From NCBI RefSeq assembly GCF_902859945.1, contig NZ_CADIKL010000020.1, positions 1 to 64,000 of the forward strand: DNA of 64,000 bases. The letters run 5' to 3'. Below the pieces are notes generated by a model. It was given only the letters and a program-made list of their open reading frames with translations, had not been told where the DNA came from and ran no database searches. This DNA comes from Paraburkholderia caffeinitolerans (GTDB taxonomy: Bacteria > Pseudomonadota > Gammaproteobacteria > Burkholderiales > Burkholderiaceae). Position numbers and translations under genes: made by a program. Shown here piece after piece: positions 42,501 through 50,975 of the stretch (position 1 is the first letter of the stretch; each line of letters opens with the position of its first letter).

Positions 42501-42815
42501 CTTTTCGACCTGGACGATCAGTTCCTGGCCTTCCTTGAGGGCGTCTTGAATGCGCGCACCGCGCATGTCGACGCCTTCGCGGAAGTACTGGCGGGCGACT
42601 TCCTTGAACGGCAGGAAGCCATGGCGATCTTCGCCGTAGTTGACGAAACACGCTTCGAGCGACGGCTCGATGCGGGTGACGATGCCCTTGTAGATATTGC
42701 CTTTGCGCTGTTCGCGTCCGGCGGTTTCGATGTCGATGTCGATCAGCTTCTGTCCATCGACGATGGCGACGCGCAGCTCTTCCTGCTGCGTCGCGTTGAA
42801 CAGCATTCGTTTCAT
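39534..42815 (-). CDS. rne: Ribonuclease E
   Basis: A 1093-residue endoribonuclease, the core of the RNA degradosome. The N-terminal half holds the S1 domain (about 35-120), the DNase I-like catalytic region with the conserved AIDVNSARATKG and VIDFIDM motifs, and the Zn-link CPRCNGTG near 404. The C-terminal half (about 550-1093) is low-complexity: Arg/Glu-rich RE and RG repeats at about 650-800, then an Ala/Val/Pro-rich acidic block at about 880-1040, ending in a short conserved tail (LESAGLEWVNTD). It degrades and processes RNA and binds partners through the tail. GGAG precedes the ATG at 42815. It is divergent from rluC with a long leader. Confidence 0.96.
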   Translation of the reverse strand: MKRMLFNATQQEELRVAIVDGQKLIDIDIETAGREQRKGNIYKGIVTRIEPSLEACFVNYGEDRHGFLPFKEVARQYFREGVDMRGARIQDALKEGQELIVQVEKEERGNKGAALTTFISLAGRYLVLMPNNPRGGGVSRRIEGDDRQELRETMAQLELPDGMSIIARTAGIGRSAEELQWDLNYLLQLWRAIEAASQAGQSGQPMLIYLESSLVIRAIRDYFQPDIGEILIDTTEIHDQARAFMDIVMPDNVNKVKRYHDDVPLFSRFQIEHQIETAYSRTVPLPSGGAIVIDHTEALVAIDVNSARATKGADIEETAARTNLEAADEVARQLRLRDLGGLIVIDFIDMESAKSQREVEQRLKDALRHDRARVQMGKISRFGLMELSRQRLRPALSEGSHVTCPRCNGTGHIRDTESSALQVLRIIQEEAMKENTAAIHCQVPVEVTAFLLNEKRAEINKIESRFKVGVVLIPNKHLETPHYKLERLRHDDARLDDPRASWKMAEEAARELESETGYSKRTAEAKPKQEAAVKGITPERPAPTAQPKPAAEPMPVRAPVAAAPASGGGFFAFIKRIFGGAPAPAPAPAPVEQEKASRPAREARTERGEKTGAGSTDRNRNRRGGSRDAAGRGEAAGGARTGQPSGRREERESREPREPREGREGRESRDSREGRAPREQREPREQREPREAREGREPRAEREQRIERVERGQDRSEDAAEAAPRGERQERGERRERGERTERGERAERGERRRQQQPEAAEAQEARLDAASTEAEVAEAAQAALTDGVTHAGTDEDGAPQGEERRRRRRGRRGGRRERDAEGTQGLEGATGADEGTDDVAADEQPAVEQAERVEAVVHASVTEAVVATALPVAAAAAAEATHSAQAEQAVQAPAAPATEAPAVEAPAIVPAAPAETAVAATPEAPVAAPVAPAVEPVAAATPAQAVVEPVAVVATPAAQVEERAAAESPAISEERVEAPQAAATEPAPVVAQPAPVETRAEAVVAQAEAAAPVAEPATQRHTQASVAATADTLRPMLESAGLEWVNTDATKLRAAQDAAAQVVKPARVPRERKPLPPADSAPMQQVETDRQP

Positions 42816-43732
42816 TGAACGGCTCCAGTGCGGCTCATGCACGGCCCTCGGTTCCTGGATGGCGCCCGGCGCTTCGCTGGGCTGCATGGGGGAGAGGGTC
42901 GCGGCAAGCCGCGCCTTATTGTGTTTTCACAAGCACGCTGGAGCAGGAACGATGGCGGGGAGAATTGCCTTGCGGGCGGCCGGTCTGGCGTTGCGTTGCC
43001 ATGGACGGGCCGCGTGGGCACATGCGAAATACGTCTTCAATAGCGGCCAGACGCGCGGGGGGCACGGTTTTCCTGCGCTTCCGATCCGTCTGTCGCCGCT
43101 TGTTGCCCGCTTGTAGCCGCTGATTGCCGGCTTGCGTCGGTGCTGTGTGCGTTGGCGGCAAACTGCGCCACGCACTATTGCGACAGAACATGGGCCGCAG
43201 CCGCGAACTGCGCGCGCTGCTGGCTGGATCTGCTTTGTGGCCTCGGGCATCGAGCCCAGGACCACGTACGGGAAGCTTTCAGAAACGCCCGTCTTCCCCC
43301 TCGGGGTGTCTCGCCACTTTTGACGTCGCCATATCCCGCACATTGCCGGGACGCATCAGGCGCTCGCCGTATTTTCGCCACCAGCGCGTCGGGCTGCAGT
43401 CGCTCGAAAATGTTGCGACCGCGCGGCATGACGCGCCGGATGAATTCTTTATACCAACCTTCCGTTACCGTCGGAGCCCGCCTCGACCGAACGTGCCTGT
43501 GGGCGCCGTCCCTGCCGCGCGGACTTCCGTGCGTGCAACTCGTTGCATCTCTAAAACGGGGTGAGCAACCGGCCCCGGGCGCAAGTAAAATATCGGTTTA
43601 TCGCTTGCCGCCTGCGCATGCCGCGCGGTTCAAGATCCCGGAGAAGCGCCCTTGGGTATTGGTCGGGCGAATCAGGAACTTTTTGGCCGTTTGGCCTGCC
43701 GTCGCGTCAGCGCTGGGCAAATTATATTCAGA
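42816..43732. other. Divergent leader region of rne and rluC
   Basis: This 917-bp gap has no convincing gene. On the minus side it should contain the long 5' leader of rne, which in gammaproteobacteria folds into hairpins through which RNase E controls its own mRNA. A small hairpin GCGGC-TT-GCCGC on the minus strand near 42899-42910 sits close to the ATG. On the plus side TAAAAT near 43588 is a possible -10 for rluC. GCGACCGCGCGGC-type inverted repeats occur around 43420. Confidence 0.45.
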
Positions 43733-44770
43733 ATGAAAGAGTTAGGCAAAATATCCCAGAATCAGGTCGCGAGCGACCAGGTTTCGTTCGTCGAGATCGA
43801 CGAAGGTTCCGCCGGTCAGCGAATCGACAATTTCTTGTTGCGCGTGTGCAAAGGCGTGCCGAAGAGCCATATCTACCGGATTCTGCGCAGCGGGGAAGTG
43901 CGCGTGAATAAGGGGCGAATCGACGCACAGTACCGGCTCGAGATGGGCGATGTCGTGCGCGTGCCGCCCATACGCGTCGCCCAGCCGAGCGAGCCTGCGG
44001 GCGCGGCGCCCGTGCCGGCGGCGCACTTCAGCGTGCTGTATGAGGACGAAGCGCTGCTCGTGATCGACAAGCCAGCCGGCGTGGCTGTGCATGGCGGCAG
44101 CGGCGTGGCTTTCGGCGTGATCGAACAGTTGCGCGAGGCGCGGCCGCACGGCAAATTTCTCGAACTCGTGCACCGGCTCGACCGCGAGACCTCCGGCGTG
44201 CTGATGCTCGCGAAGAAGCGCTCGGCGCTGGTCGGCCTGCACGAGCAGATGCGCGACAACAAAACGGACAAGCGTTACTACGCGTGCGTCCACGGCGAGT
44301 GGGCGAACGACTGGGGGCGCCGGCGCGCCGTGAAGGAGCCGCTGCACAAGTATCTGACCCCTGAAGGCGAGCGGCGCGTGCGCGTGCAGCCCGACGGCCA
44401 GCCGTCGCATACGGTATTCAATCTCGTCGAGCGCTGGCCTGGCTACGCGCTGGTCGAGGCCGAGCTCAAGACCGGCCGCACCCATCAGATCCGCGTGCAT
44501 CTCGCGCATCTGGGCCTGCCGATCGTCGGCGACGCCAAGTACGGCGACTTCGCGCTCAACAAGGCGCTCGCGCGCACCGGTGCGAAGCCCGGCGTCAAGC
44601 GCATGTTCCTGCATGCGTACCGGTTGAAGCTCACGCACCCGATCACGGGCGCGCCGCTGCAATTCGAGGCGCCGCTGCCGCCCGAGTTGCGCAGCTTTGT
44701 CAGCGAGCTGCGCGCGCAGCGCGAAGCGGCTGGCGAAGGCGGGAGCCATACCGCTGCACGGCCCGAATAA
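43733..44770 (+). CDS. rluC: 23S rRNA pseudouridine synthase RluC
   Basis: A 345-residue enzyme that makes pseudouridines 955, 2504 and 2580 in 23S rRNA. An N-terminal S4 domain (about 27-80) precedes the catalytic domain, with Asp150 in HRLDRETSG and the KTGRTHQIRVHLAHLGLPIVGD block. It faces away from rne, as in E. coli, where the pair is also divergent. The start follows an AT-rich stretch with a weak ribosome site. Confidence 0.96.
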   Translation: MKELGKISQNQVASDQVSFVEIDEGSAGQRIDNFLLRVCKGVPKSHIYRILRSGEVRVNKGRIDAQYRLEMGDVVRVPPIRVAQPSEPAGAAPVPAAHFSVLYEDEALLVIDKPAGVAVHGGSGVAFGVIEQLREARPHGKFLELVHRLDRETSGVLMLAKKRSALVGLHEQMRDNKTDKRYYACVHGEWANDWGRRRAVKEPLHKYLTPEGERRVRVQPDGQPSHTVFNLVERWPGYALVEAELKTGRTHQIRVHLAHLGLPIVGDAKYGDFALNKALARTGAKPGVKRMFLHAYRLKLTHPITGAPLQFEAPLPPELRSFVSELRAQREAAGEGGSHTAARPE

Positions 44771-44849
44771 GGGTGCGACGCTGCCGGCTGCCGCGACGAA
44801 CCGGGGAGCACACCGGACTCAAGAATTACAGTGTTTGGAGAAGGACCGC

Positions 44850-45509
44850 ATGGCCCGAGAGCAATTTGACCTGATTGTGTTCGACTGGGACGGTACGCTG
44901 ATGGACTCGACCGCCCACATCACGCGCAGCATCCAGGCCGCGTGCCGAGACCTGGGACTGCCGGTGCCCGGCGACGAAGCCGCGAGCTACGTGATCGGCC
45001 TTGGCTTGCGCGAGGCATTGCAGATTGCCGCGCCCACGCTCGACCCCGCCGACTATCCGCGCCTCGTGGAGCGTTACCGCATTCATTACCTGCTGAAGGA
45101 CCAGCAGACCGAGTTGTTTTCGGGCGTGCGCGAGATGCTCACTGAGCTGCGCGACACGGGCTATCTGCTCGCGGTGGCGACCGGCAAGAGCCGGGTGGGG
45201 CTGAACCGCGCGCTGGCCGAAGCCAACCTGACGAGCTTGTTCGACGGCACGCGCTGTGCCGACGAAACCTTCTCGAAGCCGCATCCGGCCATGCTCCAGG
45301 AGCTCACGCGCGAACTGGGGCAGGATCTGAACCGCACGGTGATGATCGGCGACACGACACACGACCTGCAGATGGCCGCGAACGCGGGCGCGGCGGGCGT
45401 GGGCGTGGCTTACGGCGCGCATTCGTCGGGCGCGCTGGCCGGGCTTGCGCCGCGGTTCATCGCGCCGGACGTGGCCGCGCTGGCCGGCTGGCTGCGGGAG
45501 CACGCATGA
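44850..45509 (+). CDS. HAD-family hydrolase (phosphoglycolate phosphatase-like)
   Basis: A 219-residue phosphatase with Asp12/Asp14 in FDWDGTLMDS, motif III Lys in KPHPAML and GDTTHDLQMAANAG as motif IV. It is closest to Gph-type phosphoglycolate phosphatases by pattern, but the substrate is not defined. GGAGAAGG precedes the ATG. It overlaps the Rieske gene by 4 bp, forming an operon with the Rieske and SppA genes. Confidence 0.92.
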   Translation: MAREQFDLIVFDWDGTLMDSTAHITRSIQAACRDLGLPVPGDEAASYVIGLGLREALQIAAPTLDPADYPRLVERYRIHYLLKDQQTELFSGVREMLTELRDTGYLLAVATGKSRVGLNRALAEANLTSLFDGTRCADETFSKPHPAMLQELTRELGQDLNRTVMIGDTTHDLQMAANAGAAGVGVAYGAHSSGALAGLAPRFIAPDVAALAGWLREHA

Positions 45510-45925
45510 ACGCGCAGCCCAGTGCGAGCGAAACCCGTGAGACGGGCCATGGGCCTGTGCGCGTGTGCGCCGCCGAGGAGCTCGCCGAGGGCGGTGCGGG
45601 CCAGCGCATGAGCGCGACCTATGCGGGCGGCGACGCCGTCGTGTTCTTCGTGCGCTACGGCGGCGAAGTGTACGGCTACCTGAACCGCTGCGCCCATGTG
45701 CCGATGGAGCTCGACTGGGTCGAAGGCCAGTTCTTCGAGTCGTCGGGGCTCTATATCATGTGCGCGACGCATGGCGCGATCTACCAGCCCGACACCGGCA
45801 AATGCGTGGGCGGGCCGTGCCGCGGCGCCCGGCTGCGCGCGGTACGTGTCGAGGAACGCGACACGCCCGAGGGCCGTGCGGTATTCTGGCTCCCAGACGA
45901 CGATTTGAGTCCGACCCCATCTTGA
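45506..45925 (+). CDS. Rieske [2Fe-2S] protein
   Basis: A 139-residue protein with the Rieske ligands Cys62/His64 (CAH) and Cys86/His89 (CATHG). No transmembrane helix is visible, so it is the soluble ferredoxin-like type. It has an acidic end (LPDDDLSPTPS). It overlaps the phosphatase gene by 4 bp and lies just 15 bp from the SppA gene; a metabolic link is likely but unknown. Confidence 0.9.
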   Translation: MNAQPSASETRETGHGPVRVCAAEELAEGGAGQRMSATYAGGDAVVFFVRYGGEVYGYLNRCAHVPMELDWVEGQFFESSGLYIMCATHGAIYQPDTGKCVGGPCRGARLRAVRVEERDTPEGRAVFWLPDDDLSPTPS

Positions 45926-45940
45926 TTTCACTGCCCACGC

Positions 45941-46915
45941 ATGCCCGATAATCTGACCCCTGATGGCGCCGACGGCGGCAAGCCCGGCTGGGAGCGCGAA
46001 GCGCTCGAGCGCATCGCCATGGCCGCGATCACCGAGCAACGCTCGGCGCGGCGCTGGAAGATCTTTTTCCGCTTCGCGTTTCTCGCGGTGCTGGTGCTGC
46101 TTGCGTGGAGCATCCTCGACTTTTCTGGCGCGCGCGTGGACAGCGGCGGCCGCCACACGGCGCTCGTCACGCTCAGCGGCGAGATTTCGGCGGACACGCC
46201 CGCCAACGCCGACGACATCAATAGCGCGCTCGACAGCGCTTTCGACGACGACGGCACCGCCGGCGTGATCCTGCACATCGACAGCCCCGGCGGCTCGCCG
46301 GTACAGGCCGGCATCATCAACGACGAGATCCGCCGGTTGCGCGCGAAATACCCGGCCATTCCGCTGTACGTGGTGGTGGGCGATATGTGCGCTTCGGGCG
46401 GCTATTACGTTGCCGCTGCTGCCGACAAGATCTATGTGAACAAGGCGAGCATCGTCGGCTCGATCGGCGTGCTGATGGATAGCTTCGGTTTCACGGGCCT
46501 GATGGACAAGCTCGGCGTCCAGCGGCGCTTGCGCACTTCGGGTGAGAACAAGGGCTTTTACGACCCGTTCTCACCGAATACGCCGAAGATGGACGCGCAC
46601 GCGCAGGAGATGCTCGACCAGATTCACCAGCAGTTCATCGACGCCGTGAAGGCGGGCCGCGGCAAGCGCCTGAAGGATGAGCCAGACCTCTTTTCGGGCC
46701 TTTTCTGGACCGGCCAGAAGAGTGTCGAGCTCGGCCTCGCCGACGGCTTCGGCGATAGCGACTACGTGGCGCGCGAGATTATCAAGGCGCCGGACATCGT
46801 CGACTATACGGTCAAGCAGGGCATCACCGACCGCGTCGCGAAGCGCTTTGGCGCAAGCGTTGGCTCGGCGGCCGTGCATTCGCTGATCTCGGGCGGGAGG
46901 GTCTCGGTGCGCTGA
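45941..46915 (+). CDS. Signal peptide peptidase SppA-type protein (S49)
   Basis: A 324-residue membrane-anchored serine protease with one transmembrane helix (about 42-58). Catalytic Ser152 is in MCASGGYYVAAAAD, with the Lys near 204 in ENKGFYDPF. The LHIDSPGGSP and VGSIGVLM blocks are family features. The length fits the short S49 form, about half of E. coli SppA. It degrades leftover signal peptides or small membrane peptides. A terminator follows closely. Confidence 0.93.
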   Translation: MPDNLTPDGADGGKPGWEREALERIAMAAITEQRSARRWKIFFRFAFLAVLVLLAWSILDFSGARVDSGGRHTALVTLSGEISADTPANADDINSALDSAFDDDGTAGVILHIDSPGGSPVQAGIINDEIRRLRAKYPAIPLYVVVGDMCASGGYYVAAAADKIYVNKASIVGSIGVLMDSFGFTGLMDKLGVQRRLRTSGENKGFYDPFSPNTPKMDAHAQEMLDQIHQQFIDAVKAGRGKRLKDEPDLFSGLFWTGQKSVELGLADGFGDSDYVAREIIKAPDIVDYTVKQGITDRVAKRFGASVGSAAVHSLISGGRVSVR

Positions 46916-46947
46916 CTCTGCACAAACTGGCTCAAACTCACGTAAAT

Positions 46948-46979
46948 ACGGCCGCTGTGTGATGCACAGCGGCCGTTTT
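46948..46979. terminator. Terminator after the sppA gene
   Basis: Arms ACGGCCGCTGTG (46948-46959) and CACAGCGGCCGT (46965-46976) pair over 12 bp with a TGATG loop and run into TTTTGTTTT. It lies between converging genes and is probably bidirectional. Confidence 0.88.
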
Positions 46980-47020
46980 GTTTTGCGGTTGCGCGTGCTG
47001 CCGCAGCGCTCAGTTTGTCC

Positions 47021-47743
47021 TTAGTTCGCCAGCAGCAGGAAGATCGCGGGTCGCTTATGCAACTCGGGCGCCGGCTTCTTTTTCCATTCGGACACGGCGC
47101 GGCTCACGATCGTCTCGCTGGGCAGCGTGAGGTCGGCGGCCACGCACACGAGCGTCGAGGGCGCGCAGGTTGCGAGCAGCGCGTCGAGCAGCGCGCGGTT
47201 GCGGTAGGGCGTCTCGATGAAGATCTGCGTCTGCTTCGCCTTGCGGGAGATCTGCTCGAGTTCGCGCAGCTTCTTGGTGCGCTCGTTCGCGTCGACGGGC
47301 AGGTAGCCATGGAATGCAAAGCTCTGGCCGTTCAGACCCGAGGCCATCAACGCGAGCAGGATCGAGCTCGGCCCGACGAGTGGCACGACCTTGATGCCGC
47401 GCTCGTGCGCGCGCCGCACCAGCAGGGCGCCCGGGTCGGCGACGGCGGGCACGCCCGCTTCGGAAACCAGCCCCGTGTCGATGCCGGCCAGAAGCGGCGC
47501 GAGCAGCTTGTCGATCTCGCCAGCGGGCGTGTTGACGTTGAGCTCGTGAATCTCGATCTCCTGGATCGGCCGCGTGGTTCCGACGCGCTTCAGGAACGCG
47601 CGCGTGGTCTTGGCGTTTTCGCCGATATAGCTGGCCAGCATGCCCGCGCGCTCGCGCACGGGGCCGGGCAGCACGGCGGCGAGCGCGGCGTCGTCGCCGT
47701 CACCGAGGGTGTTCGGGATCAGATAGAGCGTGCCCGTGGTCAT
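47021..47743 (-). CDS. RsmI-like SAM-dependent methyltransferase
   Basis: A 240-residue protein of the tetrapyrrole methylase fold. GTLYLIPNTLGD at the start and the SAM-binding LVSEAGVPAVADPGALLVRRAHERG are present, with the central VPLVGPSSILLALMASGLNG block. It resembles RsmI (16S rRNA C1402 2'-O-methyltransferase) but is shorter and lacks its first strand motif, so it is likely a paralogue; the substrate is unproved. It overlaps maf by 4 bp (ATGA). Confidence 0.86.
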   Translation of the reverse strand: MTTGTLYLIPNTLGDGDDAALAAVLPGPVRERAGMLASYIGENAKTTRAFLKRVGTTRPIQEIEIHELNVNTPAGEIDKLLAPLLAGIDTGLVSEAGVPAVADPGALLVRRAHERGIKVVPLVGPSSILLALMASGLNGQSFAFHGYLPVDANERTKKLRELEQISRKAKQTQIFIETPYRNRALLDALLATCAPSTLVCVAADLTLPSETIVSRAVSEWKKKPAPELHKRPAIFLLLAN

Positions 47744-48387
47744 TGGCGAGCCTCCTGCGGCGTCAGTAGCGGATAGCCGGCGGCGAGCAGCATGCGCGTG
47801 AGCTCGATGAGCGGCAGGCCGATCAGTGCGGTGGGGTCGTCGGACTTGATCGCTTCCAGCAGTGCGATGCCAAGCCCTTCCGATTTCGCGCTGCCTGCAC
47901 AGTCATAGGGCTGCTCGGCGTGCAGGTAGGCGTCGAGCACGGCGTCAGGCAGATCGCGAAAGCGCACCGTGGTTACGACATCGACGGTAGCCGTTTGGCC
48001 AGTAGCGGTGTCGAGCAGACTGAGTGCACTATGGAACAACACTTCGCGTCCGCGCATGGCGCGCAATTGCTCGAGTGCGCGCTCGTGAGTGCCCGGTTTG
48101 CCGATCTGGAGGCCGTCAAAGGTCGCCACTTGGTCAGAGCCGATCACGAGCGCGCGCCCAGCATCAGCCGGCAAGGCTGCGGCCACGGCGCGGGCCTTGG
48201 CCTCGGCCAGGCGCAGCGCCGTGGCGGCGGGCGTTTCGCCGGCGTGCGGTGTTTCGTCGATGGCCGGCACAGCAGTGTCGAAAGGAATGCGCAGGCGCTC
48301 GAGCAGCTCGCGACGGTAGCGCGAGCTGGAGGCGAGAATCAGCGTGGGTCGGCTCGGTTGCCGGGCGGGCGCAGCGGTATCCTGCAT
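47740..48387 (-). CDS. Maf/YceF nucleotide pyrophosphatase
   Basis: A 215-residue protein that hydrolyses non-canonical nucleotides such as 7-methyl-GTP. Signature blocks are LILASSSRYRRELLERL, AIDETPHAGETP, VIGSDQVATFDG and SEGLGIALLEAIKSDDPTALIGLPL. The YceF subgroup fits the position next to yceD-rpmF-plsX, as in E. coli. The ATG at 48387 has a run of purines upstream; the reading frame extends further without support. Confidence 0.92.
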   Translation of the reverse strand: MQDTAAPARQPSRPTLILASSSRYRRELLERLRIPFDTAVPAIDETPHAGETPAATALRLAEAKARAVAAALPADAGRALVIGSDQVATFDGLQIGKPGTHERALEQLRAMRGREVLFHSALSLLDTATGQTATVDVVTTVRFRDLPDAVLDAYLHAEQPYDCAGSAKSEGLGIALLEAIKSDDPTALIGLPLIELTRMLLAAGYPLLTPQEARQ

Positions 48388-48705
48388 GATGGTCGGATCG
48401 TGAATAATGGTCGTAGGGCGGCGCAGGGCGGACCAGGCATTCGGCGGGCGCATTTACCAACGAATTTGCCAAAATACCCAAGCCGCACAGAGGCTTGCGA
48501 GCGTGAGCTTAAGTGTTTGACTCGCAAAGATAAAGACGTTATGATTTTGGGCTTTTCATCGGTACGCTCACCTCGTGCGTCCGGCCAATGTCCGGGTGCA
48601 ATGAAGGGAAGCGACGAGGGAAGCGGGCCGACAAGATACAGATCGGCAGCAGTGTAGGGCTTTTGCGCCGCCTGCGGGCCGCGCGTCTGGAGCAGGAGAG
48701 CGCAC
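48388..48705. other. Divergent region between maf and yceD
   Basis: This 318-bp region has no gene. It holds a strong rightward promoter (48517-48545) with a leader of roughly 150 nt to yceD, suitable for leader-based control of the ribosome and lipid genes. I see no clear terminator or riboswitch. Confidence 0.5.
48517..48545 (+). promoter_or_regulatory. Sigma-70 promoter of the yceD-rpmF-fab cluster
   Basis: TTGACT (48517-48522), a 17-bp spacer and TATGAT (48540-48545) differ from consensus by one base in each hexamer. The start is near 48552. Confidence 0.75.
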
Positions 48706-49374
48706 ATGACCGAACATTCTGGCAAGCCTGCGGGCGCCGCATCGGATGTAGGTGCGGATAAGGGCGCGCTCAATCCGCGCGATTTCGACATTTTCGAATT
48801 TGCGCGTAGCGGGCGCGGTGCATCGGGTACGGTGCGTCTCTCGCAACTGCCGCGCATGCTAAACGAAGTCCCGGCCGATGCGCCAGATCGCGACACCGCG
48901 TTCACGTGGCAGGCCGAGGGTTTCACGCAACAGGAATTGCAGGACAACGGCACCGAGGGGCCGCAGCCGTACCTGCGGCTCGCGGTTCACGGTGCTGCAT
49001 GGCTTACGTGTCAGCGTTGCCTCGCTCCCTATGAGCAGGCGTTCAACGCGGACCCGGTCTTCCGGATCGTCCAGACGGAAGATGAGGCGGACGAGTTTTC
49101 GCTCGACGACGATGAATTCGATGTGATTGTGGGCTCGCGCCATTTCGATCTCGTCGACTTGATCGAAGAGGAGTTGTTGCTCTCGCTGCCGCTCGTGCCG
49201 AAGCACGACGTTTGTCCGGAAATTCACGAAAGCCTCGCCTCGGGTGCCGACGGCGCGGATGGCGTGGATTCCGTCGAAGACGTGCCGGAGCAGGAGGTCG
49301 AGCCGGAAGAGCGCGTCAACCCGTTTGCGGCGCTCGAATCGCTCAAGAAGGACGGTCCCGGCAGCAAGCACTAA
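48706..49374 (+). CDS. yceD: YceD/DUF177-family protein (23S rRNA accumulation)
   Basis: A 222-residue protein with the conserved CQRCLAPYEQAF near residues 104-115 and the later LIEEELLLSLPLVPKHD block. YceD is needed for normal 23S rRNA levels in E. coli and plants. This form has an acidic C-terminal extension of about 50 residues (DGADGVDSVEDVPEQE) compared with E. coli. It precedes rpmF, as is usual. Confidence 0.92.
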   Translation: MTEHSGKPAGAASDVGADKGALNPRDFDIFEFARSGRGASGTVRLSQLPRMLNEVPADAPDRDTAFTWQAEGFTQQELQDNGTEGPQPYLRLAVHGAAWLTCQRCLAPYEQAFNADPVFRIVQTEDEADEFSLDDDEFDVIVGSRHFDLVDLIEEELLLSLPLVPKHDVCPEIHESLASGADGADGVDSVEDVPEQEVEPEERVNPFAALESLKKDGPGSKH

Positions 49375-49471
49375 GGTTTTACCGGGTGGCTGCGGGTGGC
49401 GTGCAGTATCAATTCGTGGCCCAGTCCCGGAGTCCGGTCATCCCCCAGGGTGGCGGCGGCCGGATCGGGCT

Positions 49472-49481
49472 GTGTTAGAAT
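49472..49481 (+). promoter_or_regulatory. Extended -10 promoter of rpmF
   Basis: TGT-TAGAAT (ending 49481) has a TG dinucleotide one base before the hexamer, an extended -10. No good -35 is visible. It lies 24 bp before the rpmF ATG. Confidence 0.5.
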
Positions 49482-49504
49482 TTGGAAAATTTTCAGGAGT
49501 TATC

Positions 49505-49684
49505 ATGGCAGTTCAACAAAACAAGAAGTCGCCGTCGAAGCGCGGCATGCACCGCTCGCACGATTTCCTCACGGGCGCGCCGCTGGCTGTCGAGCCGAGC
49601 ACGGGTGAAGTGCATCTGCGTCACCACATCAGCCCGAACGGCTACTACCGCGGAAAGAAAGTCGTCAAGACCAAGAACGACTAA
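49505..49684 (+). CDS. rpmF: Ribosomal protein bL32
   Basis: A 59-residue protein beginning AVQQNKKSPSKRGMHRSHDFL and containing HHISPNGYYRGKKV, the bL32 pattern for the non-zinc (Cys-free) form. AGGAG precedes the ATG. A terminator-like hairpin follows before plsX. Confidence 0.97.
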   Translation: MAVQQNKKSPSKRGMHRSHDFLTGAPLAVEPSTGEVHLRHHISPNGYYRGKKVVKTKND

Positions 49685-49782
49685 TCGTCCCAGCGTGCGG
49701 CGCGACGGCCCGAATCCGGGCTTGCACAGCGCTGCACATGGCGATTCCGTTCGCTTGACAATTTTTCGGCTCGGCAAAAAAG

Positions 49783-49806
49783 GCGGCATTCAACTGCCGC
49801 TTTTTT
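49783..49806 (+). terminator. Attenuator or terminator between rpmF and plsX
   Basis: GCGGCA (49783-49788) and TGCCGC (49795-49800) form a short stem flanked by A6 on the left and T6 on the right. It can end rpmF transcripts while allowing partial readthrough to plsX 24 bp later. Confidence 0.7.
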
Positions 49807-49829
49807 GTGCCTGAAATTCGTCGCACTCC

Positions 49830-50975
49830 ATGACCGTTACGCTCACGATAGATTGCATGGGAGGCGACCACGGTCCGTCCGTGACAGTGCCTGCCGCAGT
49901 CAATTTCGTTCGCACGCATCCCGATGCGCGACTGCAACTGGTGGGCATCGAGACGGCGATCCGCGCCCAGCTCAAAAAGCTGAAAGCGCAGGACCTCCCC
50001 GCACTTTCCGTCGTTCCCGCCACCGAGGTCGTCGAAATGGACGATCCGGTCGAAGTCGCTCTTCGCAAGAAGAAAGACTCGTCGATGCGCGTCGCGCTCA
50101 ACCGCGTCAAAGAAGGCGAGGCGCAGGCCTGCGTCTCGGCCGGCAACACCGGCGCGCTGATGGCCGTCTCGCGCTATGTGCTCAAGACGCTGCCGGGCAT
50201 CGAACGGCCGGCCATCGCGTTCGCGCTGCCTAGTGAGCGCGGCTACACGACGATGCTCGACCTCGGCGCGAACGTCGACTGTGAACCGCAGCATCTGCTG
50301 CAGTTCGCCGAGATGGGGCACGCGCTCGTTGCCGCGCTCGAGGGCAAGGACCGGCCGACCATCGGGCTCCTGAACATCGGCGAAGAAGTCATCAAGGGCA
50401 ATGAGACGATCAAGCGTGCAGGCGAGCTGCTGCGCGCGAGCACGCTGAATTTCCGCGGCAACGTGGAAGGCAACGACATTTACAAGGGCACCGTCGACGT
50501 TGTCGTCTGTGACGGTTTCGTTGGGAATGTCGCGCTCAAGACGTCGGAGGGCCTCGCGCAGATGCTCAACGACATGATCAAGGAAGAGTTTGGCCGCTCG
50601 TGGCTCACGAAGCTCATGGCGCTGACTGCGCTGCCGGTGCTCATGCGCTTCAAGAAGCGCGTCGATCACCGCCAGTACAACGGCGCGGCGCTGCTCGGCC
50701 TGAAAAGCCTCGTCTTCAAGAGCCATGGCTCCGCGGATGCTTATGCGTTTGAGTGGGCGATCAAACGCGGGTATGATGCCGTCAAAAATGGCGTGCTGGA
50801 GCGTCTCACGCGTGCCATGGAAGAAAACGCCAGTTCACTCGAACAGGCAGCCGGCGGCCAGAACAGCGCCGCCCCAAGGGCTCCCGAGGAGCCGCCCGCG
50901 AGTCCATCCGCGAGCTTACCCGCTCAGACGGCGGGCGATCTGCCGCCCGGCGCCGCATCATCCTCGAAGGCATAA
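49830..50975 (+). CDS. plsX: Phosphate acyltransferase PlsX
   Basis: Makes acyl-phosphate from acyl-ACP for the first step of phospholipid synthesis. The 381-residue length includes a Pro/Ser/Ala tail of about 45 residues beyond the usual end. MGGDHGPSVTVPA, SAGNTGALMAVS and VVCDGFVGNVALK are family motifs. Its TAA overlaps the fabH ATG by one base. Confidence 0.97.
   Translation: MTVTLTIDCMGGDHGPSVTVPAAVNFVRTHPDARLQLVGIETAIRAQLKKLKAQDLPALSVVPATEVVEMDDPVEVALRKKKDSSMRVALNRVKEGEAQACVSAGNTGALMAVSRYVLKTLPGIERPAIAFALPSERGYTTMLDLGANVDCEPQHLLQFAEMGHALVAALEGKDRPTIGLLNIGEEVIKGNETIKRAGELLRASTLNFRGNVEGNDIYKGTVDVVVCDGFVGNVALKTSEGLAQMLNDMIKEEFGRSWLTKLMALTALPVLMRFKKRVDHRQYNGAALLGLKSLVFKSHGSADAYAFEWAIKRGYDAVKNGVLERLTRAMEENASSLEQAAGGQNSAAPRAPEEPPASPSASLPAQTAGDLPPGAASSSKA

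Noticed and set aside
39981..42818. Long plus-strand frame opposite rne
   Set aside because: It reads Arg/Gly/Ala-rich nonsense against the conserved RNase E frame; a GC-bias shadow.
42816..43732. Small open frames in the rne/rluC gap
   Set aside because: Several short frames on both strands overlap one another, lack ribosome sites and have Arg/Cys/Pro-rich unlikely composition.
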